Counted from the first letter of the stretch, positions 52,069-63,765 are shown. The stretch is DNA of 64,000 bases from Rotaria sp. Silwood1 (GCA_905250075.1 CAJNOP010000213.1:199873-263872), one strand, 5' to 3'. Notes: a model not told the origin generated them from the letters alone. Numbers and translations are program-made.

Positions 52069-52430
52069 CTCGGTGAAAATGATTTTCAATCGGATTTGTC
52101 TGCAACAAAATCAAAATTAAAATCGATTGATGACTTTGATTATTGTTGATTACAGTTTAACTATTACTTGATATTGTTACTTATTCAGTGGAGAGTTTTC
52201 TGATTAAAATCGGATGATTTTGTAGCAAATTCAAGGTTATCAGTCGATTAATAATCTCGATTTTCCTGCAAAACAATCTAATTTCAATCAGAAAATTTCA
52301 CACTGAATAAATAACAATGTCAAGTAATAGCTCAGTCGTGGTCAGAAATAATCAAAATTATCAATCGATTTTAATTTTGATTTGGTTGCAGAAAAATCCG
52401 TTTGAAAGCTGCAAAAATTTTTCACTGGGC
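52069..52430. mobile_element. Nested palindromic fold-back element
   Basis: The whole 360 bp is an inverted repeat centred near 52247. Outer arms start CGGTGAAAA / GCCCAGTGAAAA and share AAATCAAAATTAAAATCGAT. An inner palindrome bounded by CAGTGGAGAG...CACACTG repeats the same module in diverged form (TTTTCTGAT, AAAATCG, GTCGATTAAT). This suggests one element inserted into, or duplicated within, another of its family. Confidence 0.75.
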
Positions 52431-53445
52431 AGCTGATACGATACCATCTTAATTAGTTGACATCATGTGGTAAGTATTCAATTCACGAATAGTTTCTAAT
52501 AAGAAAACGAATGTTTTTTGTATACAATCGGTTTAAAAGAATACAATTGCAAAAATTTCTTATCGGTAAAAGGTTCTGTCCGTTAGTTGAACCTCGAACA
52601 TATATCGTGTCTTTTATATTTGGGAAAAAATTATTGATACACTCCTTAATGAAAAAATCAAGTTATCTGTCGAAATTTCTGAGTGAAAATGATAATTAAA
52701 AATCCGTTCTAAATAAAAAATGTAGCTAAAATTATGCGCCTAATAAAAAAATCAATTTTGCCTGAGTTTAATTTTGCCTAAAGTTTAATTTTGCCTGTGA
52801 CATATTTGTGAGAAATATACTAGAAAAAGTGAATTTTTCGTCAAAATACTCTTGTTTCTAGTTATTTGAATTTTCTAAGGTTTTTCAGTGAAACAGTAAT
52901 GAATTTGAACTAAAAAATATATAATTCTAATGATCTTTTTAATTGCTATCAAGCCATTCCTAAATGAACACAATAATATCTCACTTGAATTTTGTATTAC
53001 CGACACCTTATTTAGAACCAATTTTTAATTTAATGTCAACTCTAGAATTTCTTTTTACATAGGTAGAATTAACTTACTTAACAGTTGAACTGATCCTCGA
53101 CAGGTATTATCACGTCGCATTATGAATAAGTTCTTTTTATAATGACTATCCAATGCAATTATACATGTGTTGAAAGATAGTACTTTTTGATAGTAGTATG
53201 GCCATCCTATTCAGATACTAAGATCTTAGCGAGAAGAAAAATAAATAAGAATATTTCTACATGCTCAATGTCGATTCTTTCCTTAGTACGGTTCATATCT
53301 GATCGTGATATTTTTTTTATCAATCAATTTTTCGAAAACTTAAATTGATAATTAGGAACTTGAAAAATCAAATTGAAATGCTTTTTTTGTCAGTTAAACT
53401 ATAACACACACGAAATCGATCGCTCTTTTGATCGTCATTCATCAT
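52431..53445. other. Intergenic, no gene recognised
   Basis: A short repeated phrase (AATTTTGCCTGAGTTTAATTT, AATTTTGCCTAAAGTTTAAT) occurs near 52752-52800; nothing else stands out. Confidence 0.4.
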
Positions 53446-53537
53446 CCGAACTTAGCTCAGTCGGTAGAGCGGTAGGCTGTAATGGTATATTAATCGTAGT
53501 AACCTATAGGTCCCCAGTTCAAATCTGGGAGTTCGGA
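53446..53537 (+). tRNA. tRNA-Tyr (GTA) with 19-nt intron
   Basis: Acceptor stem CCGAACT/AGTTCGG gives seven pairs, the D arm is GCTCAGTCGGTAGAGC, and the anticodon stem is GTAGG/CCTAT with loop CTGTAA. The T arm is CCCAG-TTCAAAT-CTGGG and the discriminator A is at 53537. The anticodon GTA is at 53479-53481 and the intron 53483-53501 sits after position 37, as in nearly all eukaryotic tRNA-Tyr genes. A run of T at about 53543-53547 is a fitting Pol III terminator. The internal A and B boxes are intact. Confidence 0.95.
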
Positions 53538-55032
53538 TTTCGCTTTTTCTAATCTTTCCTGTGCGATATAACGTTCTGTGAAGCAGAATTCTTGTTGTTT
53601 TTTGTGTTAAAAAGGTAAAATTGGTTTGGTTAACATGCACGATGAGCGAATAGAAGAAAGAATAAAAAAAGCTCTCCGTTGATCATATTATTTTTTTTCA
53701 CACGTGACAATATGTGTACAGATATTAAAATTGTCATCATATGGAAGGCAAAAAGGATCGATATAATATTTACTTTCGTGTTCTTCAGAACGCTGTTTAC
53801 CCTTGTCGTTACAATGATTCATATGCGCACATGGGTCTGAATGATTGATTTCTCTTCAGCAACCGTTCGATTGATTTTTCATCATTTGGCTGGCTGGATA
53901 CCGATACTGATAAAGCAAGTAGTAATGTTCAGGCACTGAATTTGACAGTATTGTTGCATGAAATGTACAAAGCCACATATAATCAATTGCTTCTAGTGAA
54001 AAAATAGAACCAACTTCGGGATATGACTATCATTTCAGTGGCCTGTTCGGAATTATGCTGAATTATTTGTAAAAAATGATTCTCTTTTTACTGATTGTGT
54101 TAATATAAGCCTCATGTGGCATCTATCTTTTATGCTTTCCACAAATCTATAAATGCTCTGTACACTTGTTTGATGTTGAATTTTCGGTTCGGTGCAAGTT
54201 AAGACAATACATGTGACAGACAGAAATTCGGTGTTGATCCATTTCAATTTTATGATTTGTACTATTCATTATAGATGCCACATTTCACATTGAAAATATG
54301 GCTGGCTTCACGAAGAAAAAAATACATTTTGATTTTCTTATCTAACTGGTCCGCGATGTCTGTCGCGATAGTACAATGTACGTGTTTCGAAACTCATGGA
54401 AGGAATTGCATATTTTTCATTCCGCTATATCATCAATATATATAGCTGCTATTTGGATGTGGGTGTGGGTCTTGGCCTAGAATGTGTGTCATCATAGTGA
54501 TAGGCACATCCAAATCCACAACCATCCAAAGATAGAAAAAAACATTGATTTTATATCAGGGATCGACTAAGTGAAAGTGACGCGACCAACGTTAGTACTG
54601 GTTAAGAGAGTTTAAAATCTAGAGATTTGTTAATTATGTTAATTTTTATTTTTATCACTCTGTTCTTTTAATTCGACAGGGGTTCGTGTTGGAATTTTGA
54701 AACAGTTGAAAATTTTTCTTTTTCTTTCGTAGTGTTGAAACATCAGTCTTTTTCTTTCATTTCTACTCAAACTTGAATAAGGTAGCTACTCAAAAAGTAA
54801 CAACACGAGTGGAAGAAAAAGTTGTTGTTTAAATATTGATGTTGCCCACAGTGAAAAAGAATCTGACTCGTTATTTTTCTCGCTCATATATTCCAGAATG
54901 GAAAAGTACCACGAGAAAAATTTCCATTCTATTTTCTAATAAATATTTAAAGCCAATTGAGTATAGATCAATGCTGGTTTTAACGATTAGCTATACCTCA
55001 ATTAATCATCGTTACATAATTCAATATCTACA
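53538..55032. other. Intergenic region upstream of the RdRP gene
   Basis: Contains a telomere-like pair at 54453-54529. An open frame at 54836-55186 overlaps the RdRP start in another frame; it might hold upstream RdRP coding text but shows no clear family motif. Confidence 0.45.
54453..54529. repeat. Telomere-like head-to-head pair upstream of RdRP
   Basis: TTGGATGTGGGTGTGGGTC on the left; GGCACATCCAAATCCACAAC and CATCCAAAG on the right after about 35 bases. The tips TTTGGATG/CATCCAAA also pair. Confidence 0.7.
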
Positions 55033-58000
55033 ATGGCGAATCATATACATACGAATCAGTTGTGGTCAAATTCATTTCTTGATCCATATCAAACATTCAA
55101 AAATCGATATGCATTCGAAATGTTACATTCGCTTGGTTCCGTATTTGATAACAAATATTCAACGAATACATCTCTGCAAACAATGATGATTAGTTTAGCC
55201 AAACGAGATGATAAGAATTTCTACAAGTTGGCTCTTATTGCATATCAAGTTCTTCAAAAAGATGAATCAGTTGATTTAATGACTATTTTTAATGAAAATG
55301 AATTCGAACAAAGCACACTAGATTTATCAAAGCCCGATGAAGAAACATTAGTAAAGAATATTGTTTTTTGTTCAACTAATGCGAAATTATTTTATATTTA
55401 TTTCAATTAGGAAAACGATCAACTTCACTATGATGTTAACGTTGTTCATGTTACTCCGACCTGTAAAAAAGTTATGCCAATGGAACGAATTCAAGGTCAT
55501 CGTGCACTACGTCATTCTGCTTTTAATGATGTGAATGACTTTTGTTTGGTATACTTTAAATCAGATAAAGAAGGTGGATATGTTAATTCAAATCCATATT
55601 ACGAAATGGTATTGAAATCGGGTATTCTTTTATGTAATACACGGTACCATTTATTTGGTGCATCTAATTCGCAACTTCGAGAACACAGTTATTGGTTTAT
55701 AAAAGCGAATTCGTATAAAGAAGTCGATGATAAACGAGCACAATTAGGTGATTTTAGTGAAATTACTAATGTTGGAAAATATTTAGCGCGTTTAGGTCTT
55801 TGGTTTAGTAAGACTATTTCAAGTAGAGTAAGAATCTTTTTTAATTTAAAATCAACTCTCAACATAACTATAGAATACGTTATTGTGCTAGATTACGCTC
55901 AATTATACTGAAGATTTCGATGAACGAATTCAAAATGGTGATTATTGTGTTAAAATGATTGATGACATTGAACGTAATGGTTATTGTTTTACAGATGGAA
56001 ATGGCTTTATATCAAAAGGTTTAGCAAAACTTGTTGCGAAAAACCTTGATTATCCCATTGAAAATATCGAACTTGTACGTATCTATTTCATTTTCAAATG
56101 GTTCAGTTTTTTTTAGTCTTTTCTGAAAATATTCTTTAATCAATGCAGGATATTTATCCATCTGCTTATCAAATTCGAATGGCCGGTTGTAAAGGTCTTG
56201 TCGTTGTTGAGCCACAATCCACCTTGGATCAATTCTATATCAAAATTCGTCCATCAATGAAGAAATTCAAATCGAATGACTGGACTTTGGAGATTTGTGA
56301 AGCTAGTCAACCAAGTATGATAGTTTGTTGCTTTCTTTTTTGAAATTCGAATATAAGAATAGAGATAAGAAATTGTATAAATGTATACATTAGAGAAGAA
56401 CAAAAACAAAAATATTTGAATCATTATTAGAAAATGAATTTTTTCTAATTTCAAAAACGTGAAATCATTTTACAATTATACTAGTTGTACGTTTTTTTTA
56501 CTATGAAACTATTGTATGAAATTTTGGGACTTGAACATGAACTTCTAGATGAATACTTTTTGAAAATCGTCTCAAATGATAGTTAAATCCATTGGATCAG
56601 ACTATGAATTAAGAATATAAAAAATTGACTTGATCTTCAAGTTCTTTTTTCTCTTTCGAAAATTTTGTATGATCATTAACTCATTGAACTCTTTGTAATT
56701 AATCGTATACTTATTTATCATCCTATCATCAAAAATTTGATGTCTAGAAAAAAAAAATATTCGCTTTTTCATTGTAGTTCCAACTCGGCTTAATAACCAA
56801 GTTATTATGATTATGTCCGATCTTGGCGTGCCAGATAAAAAGTTTCTTGATCTACAATGCAAATGGTTTCGAGATGAAAAAAAATCACCTGATAATTCTC
56901 AGTAAAGATATTGCCTTTTTTTTGTTATGATAAGTACTAACGTTTTTTTTTTACGCAGAGATCTTTTAAAAAATAAGATACCAATGCCGGTAAATGAATG
57001 TCGCTATATGTTTGGTTGTGCAATCGAATCTAGTCTTGAACCAGGAAAATGCTTTATTCGATACCAAGTTGTTGATGATGACGGACAACCACTTAAAACT
57101 CCTCGATTTGAAACCGTTGTTGGACGTGTTATTGTGACGAAGAATCCTTGGTTAGTTATATATATATATATATTACCTTTTCTTTCTAGAATTTATAGAA
57201 AAGAAACTTTTGATCAATATTATAGCCTTCATGCTGGTGATATGCTTGAACTAGAAGCTGTCGATAATCATGAACTTTATTGCCTAACTGATGTTATCGT
57301 ATTTTCCACTAAAGATGAAAGTAAATTGCCATACTTTGTTTGTCTTGAATCCAATTTAAATATGATTATAGGACCTGATCCAAATAAAATTTCTGGATCC
57401 GATCTCGACGGTGATCATTATTTCGTACGTTATTTTGTTGGATATTTTAATGTTTAAAAATTTGGTTTTGTTTTATTTTACAGGTTTATTGGGGTCAGGA
57501 TTTGAAAATATCTCGAAAAGTTGACCCACTTGATTATACATCGTTTGTTTCACAACGTTCTCCAAAATCTTCGCCAATAACTCATACGGATATTTTACGG
57601 CATTGTTATTCATTATTCGGTGCTATAAGTTGCGGTGAAATCTATAATTTACATGCTACTGTCGTTGACAAAAATCTCGAAAATTGTAAACAACTTACAT
57701 GTCAAAAATTGGCTGTTGAACTTGCAAACATGTTTTCAGCTGCTAGTGAGTATAGATGAAGTGTGAAATAGCTTATGTTGAAATATCGGTTGTTTGTAGT
57801 CGATTCTTCTAAAACGGGCTATGTCGCTGATAGACAACGTATTAATCAAATTCGTAAACTAGTGGGCAAATTATATCCAGATTTTTTGATGAAAGATAAT
57901 TCATATGAATCTCAATCTATTCTCGGTAAACTCTATCGACAAGCACTCGAATACAAGAATAAAAATTCGGATAAATTTCTAAATCAAAAGATCAGTTTAA

Positions 58001-58395
58001 ACAAGAATACTTATGACAAGGTAAATATTATTTTAAGATATATACAAAATTTCGTTTATCACATGAATCATACTGTTTCGTTTTGTTTCTTTTAGTTTCG
58101 AATGAAGAATATTGATTCATATTTAGAACTAGATTCTGGATTGGCCATCAATCCACACATTATCTGTCGAGATTTCACAACTTCGTATTCTCTGAAAGCG
58201 CCTGATAAAAGTATACCAGCAATATGGATTGCAATTTATCAAAAGAAATATAAAAATATTAAACCACTCGAAAAATGTAAAACAGTAACTCAAAATAATC
58301 ATATTGTATGGTTTAATGTCACACTCACAGTACTACTTTCATATTCTTGTGCTATGCTTCTGTGGCTCATTGTGTTTTGGCTTGTATTCTCGTAG
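55033..58395 (+). CDS. Eukaryotic RNA-dependent RNA polymerase (QDE-1/RDR type), short N-terminus
   Basis: Eleven exons fit GT-AG and phase: 55033-55350, 55411-55827, 55892-56074, 56149-56314, 56778-56901, 56959-57150, 57226-57320, 57372-57424, 57484-57745, 57800-58020, 58096-58395; 776 residues. Domain marks in order: KKVMPMERIQGHRALRH, RAQLGDF, RLGLWFSKTIS, CFTDGNGFISKGLAK, SAYQIRMAGCKGLV, RYMFGCAIES, GRVIVTKNPC (restored only across a splice), and ISGSDLDGDHYF with the catalytic DLDGD near 509-513, then IDSSKTG. The metal-binding triad is intact. Such polymerases make double-stranded RNA in small-RNA silencing. The N-terminus is several hundred residues shorter than in many relatives; upstream exons may be missed or lost. 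The last 30 residues are strongly hydrophobic, which is odd and could be intron read-through. Confidence 0.85.
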
Positions 58396-58409
58396 CTTTG
58401 ACCGGCTTT

Positions 58410-58444
<35 letters not shown>

Positions 58445-58586
58445 ACGTTCATAAATTATTTTTCTCCTTGTCAGATTTGACTCGTGATAAATATATGTTT
58501 AATATTGTTGTCATCCATTTGGTATTTGATATGTCAGTTTATATTTCTGTTACGTGAAGATTATAGATTCGAATATGAAAAAAAAG

Positions 58587-58632
58587 AGGATATGAGTGTT
58601 GGTCTTCCTTTTCACTCACACCCATTCCAACT
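58587..58632. repeat. Telomere-like head-to-head pair downstream of RdRP
   Basis: GAGGATATGAGTGTTGG followed closely by CACTCACACCCATTCC; short and imperfect. Confidence 0.5.
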
Positions 58633-59102
58633 TCCTAAAATTTATCGGGACCGACATCGAAACTAGAATCTGCATCTTTTCTCATCCTTATTCATTCTAC
58701 TTTCAACATGTTAAGTGTAACAGAATTGTCTAGAACTTGTCTGCTTGTTTTCTAAAGTATAGTTTGGGGTTCTGAGTTAAAGGAATTTAGAAAGGACAGT
58801 AATGAAACTTCTGCTGCTATCCTCCAACCACGTTACGCCTAAAAGAAGTTTTTCAACAGTTTGAGAGCTACACATACTATTATAATGCGTTAAGCTATCT
58901 GACATGATAAAAACTCATTTCAAAATGTTAACACGTACATATTGCGTTAAAATGTGCACTTTTTAGGATTTGGAACGCATTTATTTTTGAACCATTTTTA
59001 CGGTTTTTTTAAATTAATTTTGTCTGTTTGAGATGCTAAGTTCAAAGAGAATTTTATTGTTATAAGTTCTCTTAATTCGAAATTCCAGACAAAAAGTATT
59101 AG

Positions 59103-59171
59103 GTGAATGTGAAGTTGGGCTATGGTTCAAAAGATCAACTTTCATACGCACACACTCACACCCACATCCTC
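59103..59171. repeat. Telomere-like head-to-head pair downstream of RdRP
   Basis: A weak G-rich arm (GTGAATGTGAAGTTGGGC) is followed by a clean C-rich arm (CACACACTCACACCCACATC). Confidence 0.5.
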
Positions 59172-59629
59172 TTTACTTTTAAAAAAGAAAAATTACTAGC
59201 AGACACTGAAAGTCATTTGATGGATTTCCTTGCGAATCGTCTTCAGTCGGTTGCTGCAAGCAACAACATCGATAATGTTCACGATTTTGCTGATTAATAA
59301 GATTTGACATTTAAATAGCACAATGTGTTGCTTTAAATCTTGACAAAGTGCCTTTCTTCGCAAATGCTTCAATGGCATCCATGTTCAAAAATAAATAGCG
59401 CGTTTATGAGTAAGAAAGGTAACTTGCGGTCAGCACTAAAATGTCATGAAAAAGTAGTCATTCTTTGTCGCTATGCGAAGCTACACAATCGTTCAAACCA
59501 TGAAAAGATGTTCTTTTGCATATTCTGCTTATTGAAGTCTTTATTCAAACGCAATTGTTTTCAAGTTCAATACTGAAGATTTTATTGATGATTGTAGAAA
59601 TAAAAAACAAAGTTTAGACATTATTCTGT

Positions 59630-60133
59630 TTACGATGTGATAACTTCATAGTCAATGGAAACACCGTAGTAAGTTAACGTGGATGGACCTTGAAACTTGA
59701 GCACGACCTGATAGTTTGAATCTGAGTATTGAATGAGCCCATTTTTTGTCGTTGTCACGTCGATTACCTTTCCGTGAATGATTCTGTAAATATGTGAAAT
59801 GACACTGATCATACGATGAATGTCAAGACGAATCATATATTTTTGTTTTTTTGCTGTGAATGGTGTTTCGATAATCATCGTTAAATTGTTGGCAGGATAT
59901 GACCAGAAGAAATCGATCGAAGTACATATTTTTGAAATATTAGTATGGGCCAAATTGAGTGTCGACGTTTTACAATCACGTCTAGTGCTGACCGTACTTG
60001 AGCACGAACCATAGAACCAAACTTGACCTTCACACGACGTGTGGATGCCATTATCTGCAACAGACACATCTAGAACTATTGGTTTCACTATCACAGTCAC
60101 TATCAGAATGCGAAACAACAGAATGGATTCCAT
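59630..60133 (-). CDS. Small secreted protein, unknown function
   Basis: Frame of 167 residues if started at the ATG at 60133-60131 (MESILLFRILIVTVIVKP), giving a clear hydrophobic signal peptide of about 20 residues; a longer start upstream would bury this signal. The mature part has Cys residues in CEGQVWFYGSCSS and RRDCKT/KICTS, spaced to form disulfides, and a beta-rich text ending FQGPSTLTYYGVSIDYEV. No known domain is recognised, though the pattern is that of a compact extracellular beta-domain. No intron is seen. Confidence 0.6.
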   Translation of the reverse strand: MESILLFRILIVTVIVKPIVLDVSVADNGIHTSCEGQVWFYGSCSSTVSTRRDCKTSTLNLAHTNISKICTSIDFFWSYPANNLTMIIETPFTAKKQKYMIRLDIHRMISVISHIYRIIHGKVIDVTTTKNGLIQYSDSNYQVVLKFQGPSTLTYYGVSIDYEVITS

Positions 60134-61309
60134 AGTGCAGAAATCAAAGATAAAACAAAATCTTGAACTATTTATATACGAGTCAATATTCACTTATAGA
60201 AGGGATAATAAAAGAGAATAACACTATAAAAAAAAGAGAGCAAGTGCTAAGGATTGTATGCATACAAAAACTAATCGATTACTTGTTCTATCATCATTAG
60301 CATCATTCAAAAGTCAACTTTGATGTGAACATTTCTTTTTTGCACAGAATTCTAATCCTTGCATAAAAGTAAGCCCACATACCCATATCGAACCTGAAGA
60401 ATTATCGTTAATTAATAAATATTTTCATTTTGTCAAACTTAGCTCTACTGTTGGGTAATTCGACTATGTGATATAATTTCTTTCCAACTGGAATATACGT
60501 CGACAATGTCTTAGCAAGCTTCATGTTGAATGCGAACATTAAATAAGTATCAACAAAAATTTTACAAAAAAACACAACTTGTATCAATTGTGCAAAGTTG
60601 AAATTTTACTTTTAGCCATAATGTTGAAATAGTACGTCCGAAAGACTCTGATCACTATTTTCTTTTAACGTATCTCGTGTAATGAAATGATTACTTTTGT
60701 TTCATACCTTAATGAAGTATAATGAAAATAGCCAGTTCAAAAAATTATTCTTATGAGAAGATTGAATTCATATTGTCCTATTCACACTGACTCTAACATA
60801 GATCAATCGAGTTTGCTAAGTCGTTTGATGCTTCGTTTTTATTTTCTTATTCAACACTTATTTAACGATGATAATAATGTATGCCAGAAATGAAGTTGGT
60901 TCATGTATTTTACGGATCGGTATTTGTGAAAAAGGCTCCAAAGTTATCACAATTTGGTGAAGACATTAACCTTTAACTGCGTCTATGAAGGTTTTTTTTT
61001 CAAACATTACTGGCGTTTTCGATGAATTGTAAATATTTAAAAATAATTGTAGATTCTAACTTTAGGATTTAGAGTATGGCTACCGATATAGGGTGTGGGT
61101 CATCTCTTCACTGATATTCCCCAAAAAAGATCAACATTTTCGAAAATAAAGTTCTCCCAATTTTTAAAAATGTATTGATACATTGTCTGTTTGAGAAGCT
61201 ATTTTTAAAATAAAATGCCTATTCATATGATACATCAGTTTATCATTGGGTTTACTGAACTGATGTAGCGTAGGCATGCGCATTAAATTCGAAAGAAAAT
61301 CAGTCTCGG
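60134..61309. other. Intergenic, no gene recognised
   Basis: AT-rich; a short GGGTGTGGGTC tract at 61090-61100 is the only telomere-like text. Confidence 0.4.
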
Positions 61310-61669
61310 TCAAAATATTGAGAATTCCACCCTTTTTTTAAAGGAAAGGGCTCGTTTTATCAGGCTGTTCATAATGAATATAATATAATATATACAGTAC
61401 ATATAGATAAATAGATTGCTGTTCAAAAGATTATCTGGATTGCCATTTTCCGTACATGGACCCGCTTGACAACCATTGCCACAATAAGCTGATCCAGCTC
61501 CACAGTAGCCCCATTTCGACAGACATTCACTTGGATCCGGACAGGTAGAGCGAGCAAGCCTTCGACGAATCAACCTTTCTAATTGAGACTCTTTATCATT
61601 GTTATAACCTTCAATATTGAAGAATATGCCAACAAAAACGAGAGAATAGACTAGTGCCGAGCAAAACAT
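61310..61669 (-). CDS. Secreted protein with hevein-type chitin-binding motif
   Basis: From ATG at 61669 the product starts MFCSALVYSLVFVGIFFN, a signal peptide, followed by a basic segment (LIRRRLARS, a possible proprotein cleavage site). A cysteine-rich core follows: CPDPSECLSKWGYCG, then SAYCGNGCQAGPC. This is the hevein/chitin-binding type 1 pattern (CLSKWGYCG...YCGxGCQ.GPC), though its first Cys pair is shortened. It should bind chitin or related glycans outside the cell. After GPCTENGNPDN the frame runs into a hydrophobic AT-rich tail to 61310, which may be intron read-through, so the true 3' end may be elsewhere. Such domains are rare in most animals but occur in bdelloids. Confidence 0.65.
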   Translation of the reverse strand: MFCSALVYSLVFVGIFFNIEGYNNDKESQLERLIRRRLARSTCPDPSECLSKWGYCGAGSAYCGNGCQAGPCTENGNPDNLLNSNLFIYMYCIYYIIFIMNSLIKRALSFKKRVEFSIF

Positions 61670-61943
61670 GTTTATATTGGTTCTCACAAAAATATCTTTT
61701 TTATTATATAAAAGAAGAAATTACATGTGAACAATAGGAAGAATAAAAGTAACGAGCTCTTATAAAAAAAGCAAGTTCCAAATCAATTAACATATTGCAT
61801 TCTTTTTTTCTTGTACATCGACGAAATCAAAAACTAGAAGTGAGGAGAAACAAACAGAGATCAGAAGCTTTTATACTATGTTTTGTTGCAATCATTATTG
61901 ATGAGTAAATGTTGCGATGAAATATATCCCATAAAATAATCAA

Positions 61944-62441
61944 AAGTGACGTAAATGAATGCATTATGTGATAAAAATAAATCAATCTCGCCTGATCATT
62001 ACTAAAATTAGTTTTCTCCTACTGCTCATGCAGTTGCCATCAGTGTGTAATGATGATCATGGGAAATATCTTATGAGAGAACAAGCAAAAAACAAGATGA
62101 AGAAAGATGAATCACGCATAGTGTACAATTCGATATAGAGGAACCATCTCTCTGTCACTAGTAATGATATCAGGTGTATTTTTCTAATACAAAATGATTG
62201 AAAACGATAAGTGATGCAGTATATTATGAACATCCAGAACAGACAAATAAACCTGATATTGTTACTTGTGACAGAGAGACGATTCTTTCATGTTGACTTG
62301 TTCTCACATGAGCTATTTCCCATAGTGATCATTATACGCTGATGATAGTTGCATGAGCAGTGGGAGAAACTAATTTTGATTACGGCCGAGCACGATTAAT
62401 TTATTTTTATAACACAACACATTCATTTACGTCATTCTTAA
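61944..62441. mobile_element. Fold-back element, about 235-bp diverged arms
   Basis: Left arm from about 61944 (GTGACGTAAATGAATG) and right arm to about 62441 (CATTCATTTACGTCATTC) are inverted copies sharing AAAATTAGTTTCTCC-like, CTGCTCATGCA and TCTCTCTGTCAC blocks. The centre lies near 62195. Divergence is higher than in the fold-backs at 38326 and 42714. No coding text. Confidence 0.7.
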
Positions 62442-62884
62442 TAGTCTTCTGGGAAGCACTTCGTTGTAACGTTTACTATCGTTAATGACTACAAGAAACC
62501 ATAGAACAAGAACTTCTGATCTCTGCCTGTTTCTCTTTATTTCCAGTTTTCAATTTCATTGATATACAAGAAAACAAAATGCAACATGTTGATCGATTTC
62601 GAACTTTGTTGTTTTTATAGGGACTCGTTATCGTTTTAGTCTTTCTAGTGATTATATTTTCATTAACCAAACTAGAATGAAACTTATCTTATGTAAGTAG
62701 TTCTTGCAGATTCATTGTCTATGACAAATCTATCAGCCCAACTATATTCATATTACTTGCTGCCCAATATTCTTGTCTTGTTCTTCTGATTGAATTTTTA
62801 TCTATTTGATAGAAAAAGATGTCAATCAATATATTGAATAGTGTTCATTGTTCCTTTTGTGTTGATTCTTCCCTAGTGAAGTTA

Positions 62885-63060
62885 CTCATAGGCGAGTACT
62901 CAAAAAGTACTCACGCTAGAAAATGTCACGAGTACTCATGAGTACTCACGCATTTTGAGTACTCATCAGTAGTACTCCTGCTAGAATCTGAGTATCTGAG
63001 TACGACAATCGAGTACTCGCTGTGTAATATTGAGTGTTTTGTGAGTACTACTATCTAGTA
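62885..63060. repeat. Cluster of GAGTACTC palindromes
   Basis: GAGTACTC or near copies (AGTACTCA, TGAGTACT) occur more than ten times in about 170 bp with irregular spacing, for example near 62896, 62909, 62930, 62938, 62958 and 63010. Each is a perfect 8-bp palindrome. Confidence 0.85.
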
Positions 63061-63668
63061 TCTGTGTGCTCTGCTGACCTATGTAAGATACTTATAAGCA
63101 TATTTTTGGTTAGTACCGTTGTACTACATTAATTTTTATTTAATATTAAAATACTACCAACAAACAGAGGACATAATGAAAGCTTGAGAAAAATGATCAA
63201 CATGAGAACGACAAATTTGATACCAGATTCATATATTTTAACGTAAAGATTACAGACATAGAAATCTTTATTAGGAGCGAAGAAATTTAAATATTTTCTG
63301 TATTTACATACCATAAAAATACAATTTTATTTATTCTTTTCATTTTTCTTTCGAAAAAATAAATAAAAACGTACTTTCATTATATAAAATAAAGAAAAAA
63401 TAAATATTTAATTATTTTCTCTAACAATAAAAGTTTCTTTGTCTATATCCTAGAGAATGAGAGTACAATAAGACATAAATTAAGGACAGTAAAATACACT
63501 GAAGCAGAAAAATAATAAATTAATCAACGACGATGAGAAACGTGACAATAAATGAACGTACAGTATTGCTTATTACACTAGAAAACTAAACAGACATTTT
63601 TAAATCCATCGCTATTTACAATCATCAGGAAATTTACAAAAAAATAAATACAAAATAAAATTATTTGT
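63061..63668. other. Intergenic / 3' flanking, nothing recognised
   Basis: Very AT-rich; may include the 3' UTR of the minus-strand gene whose last exon is at 63669-63765. Confidence 0.4.
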
Positions 63669-63765
63669 CTATAGTTTATTAACACATCTTCTTATTTTAA
63701 AATCGCGATCGATTTGTAACACAATTTGCGAACTGCCTTGTGTTCCATGATATTCTACAATCAAT
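63669..63765 (-). CDS. Probable last exon of a gene leaving the window
   Basis: After a good acceptor (TTTTTTTAG, ending at 63766) the minus strand reads LIVEYHGTQGSSQIVLQIDR, then DFKIRRCVNKL and TAG at 63671-63669. Amphipathic beta-like text with better codon texture than the surroundings. The upstream exons lie near or beyond the window end. No domain is named with confidence. Confidence 0.35.

Larger units (their letters stand above)
58396..59629. other. Intergenic with microsatellite and two telomere-like pairs
   Basis: A TA microsatellite lies at about 58415-58442. Telomere-like pairs follow at 58587-58632 and 59103-59171. No gene recognised. Confidence 0.55.

Noticed and set aside
54836..55186. 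Separate gene overlapping the RdRP start
   Set aside because: It shares bases with the better supported RdRP exon in another frame and shows no known motif; it may at most contain upstream RdRP exons.
57151..57225. Reading the RdRP straight through 57151-57225 (WLVIYIYIL...)
   Set aside because: A GTTAGT...ATTATAG intron restores the family phrase TKNPCLHAGD, so the read-through text is not accepted.
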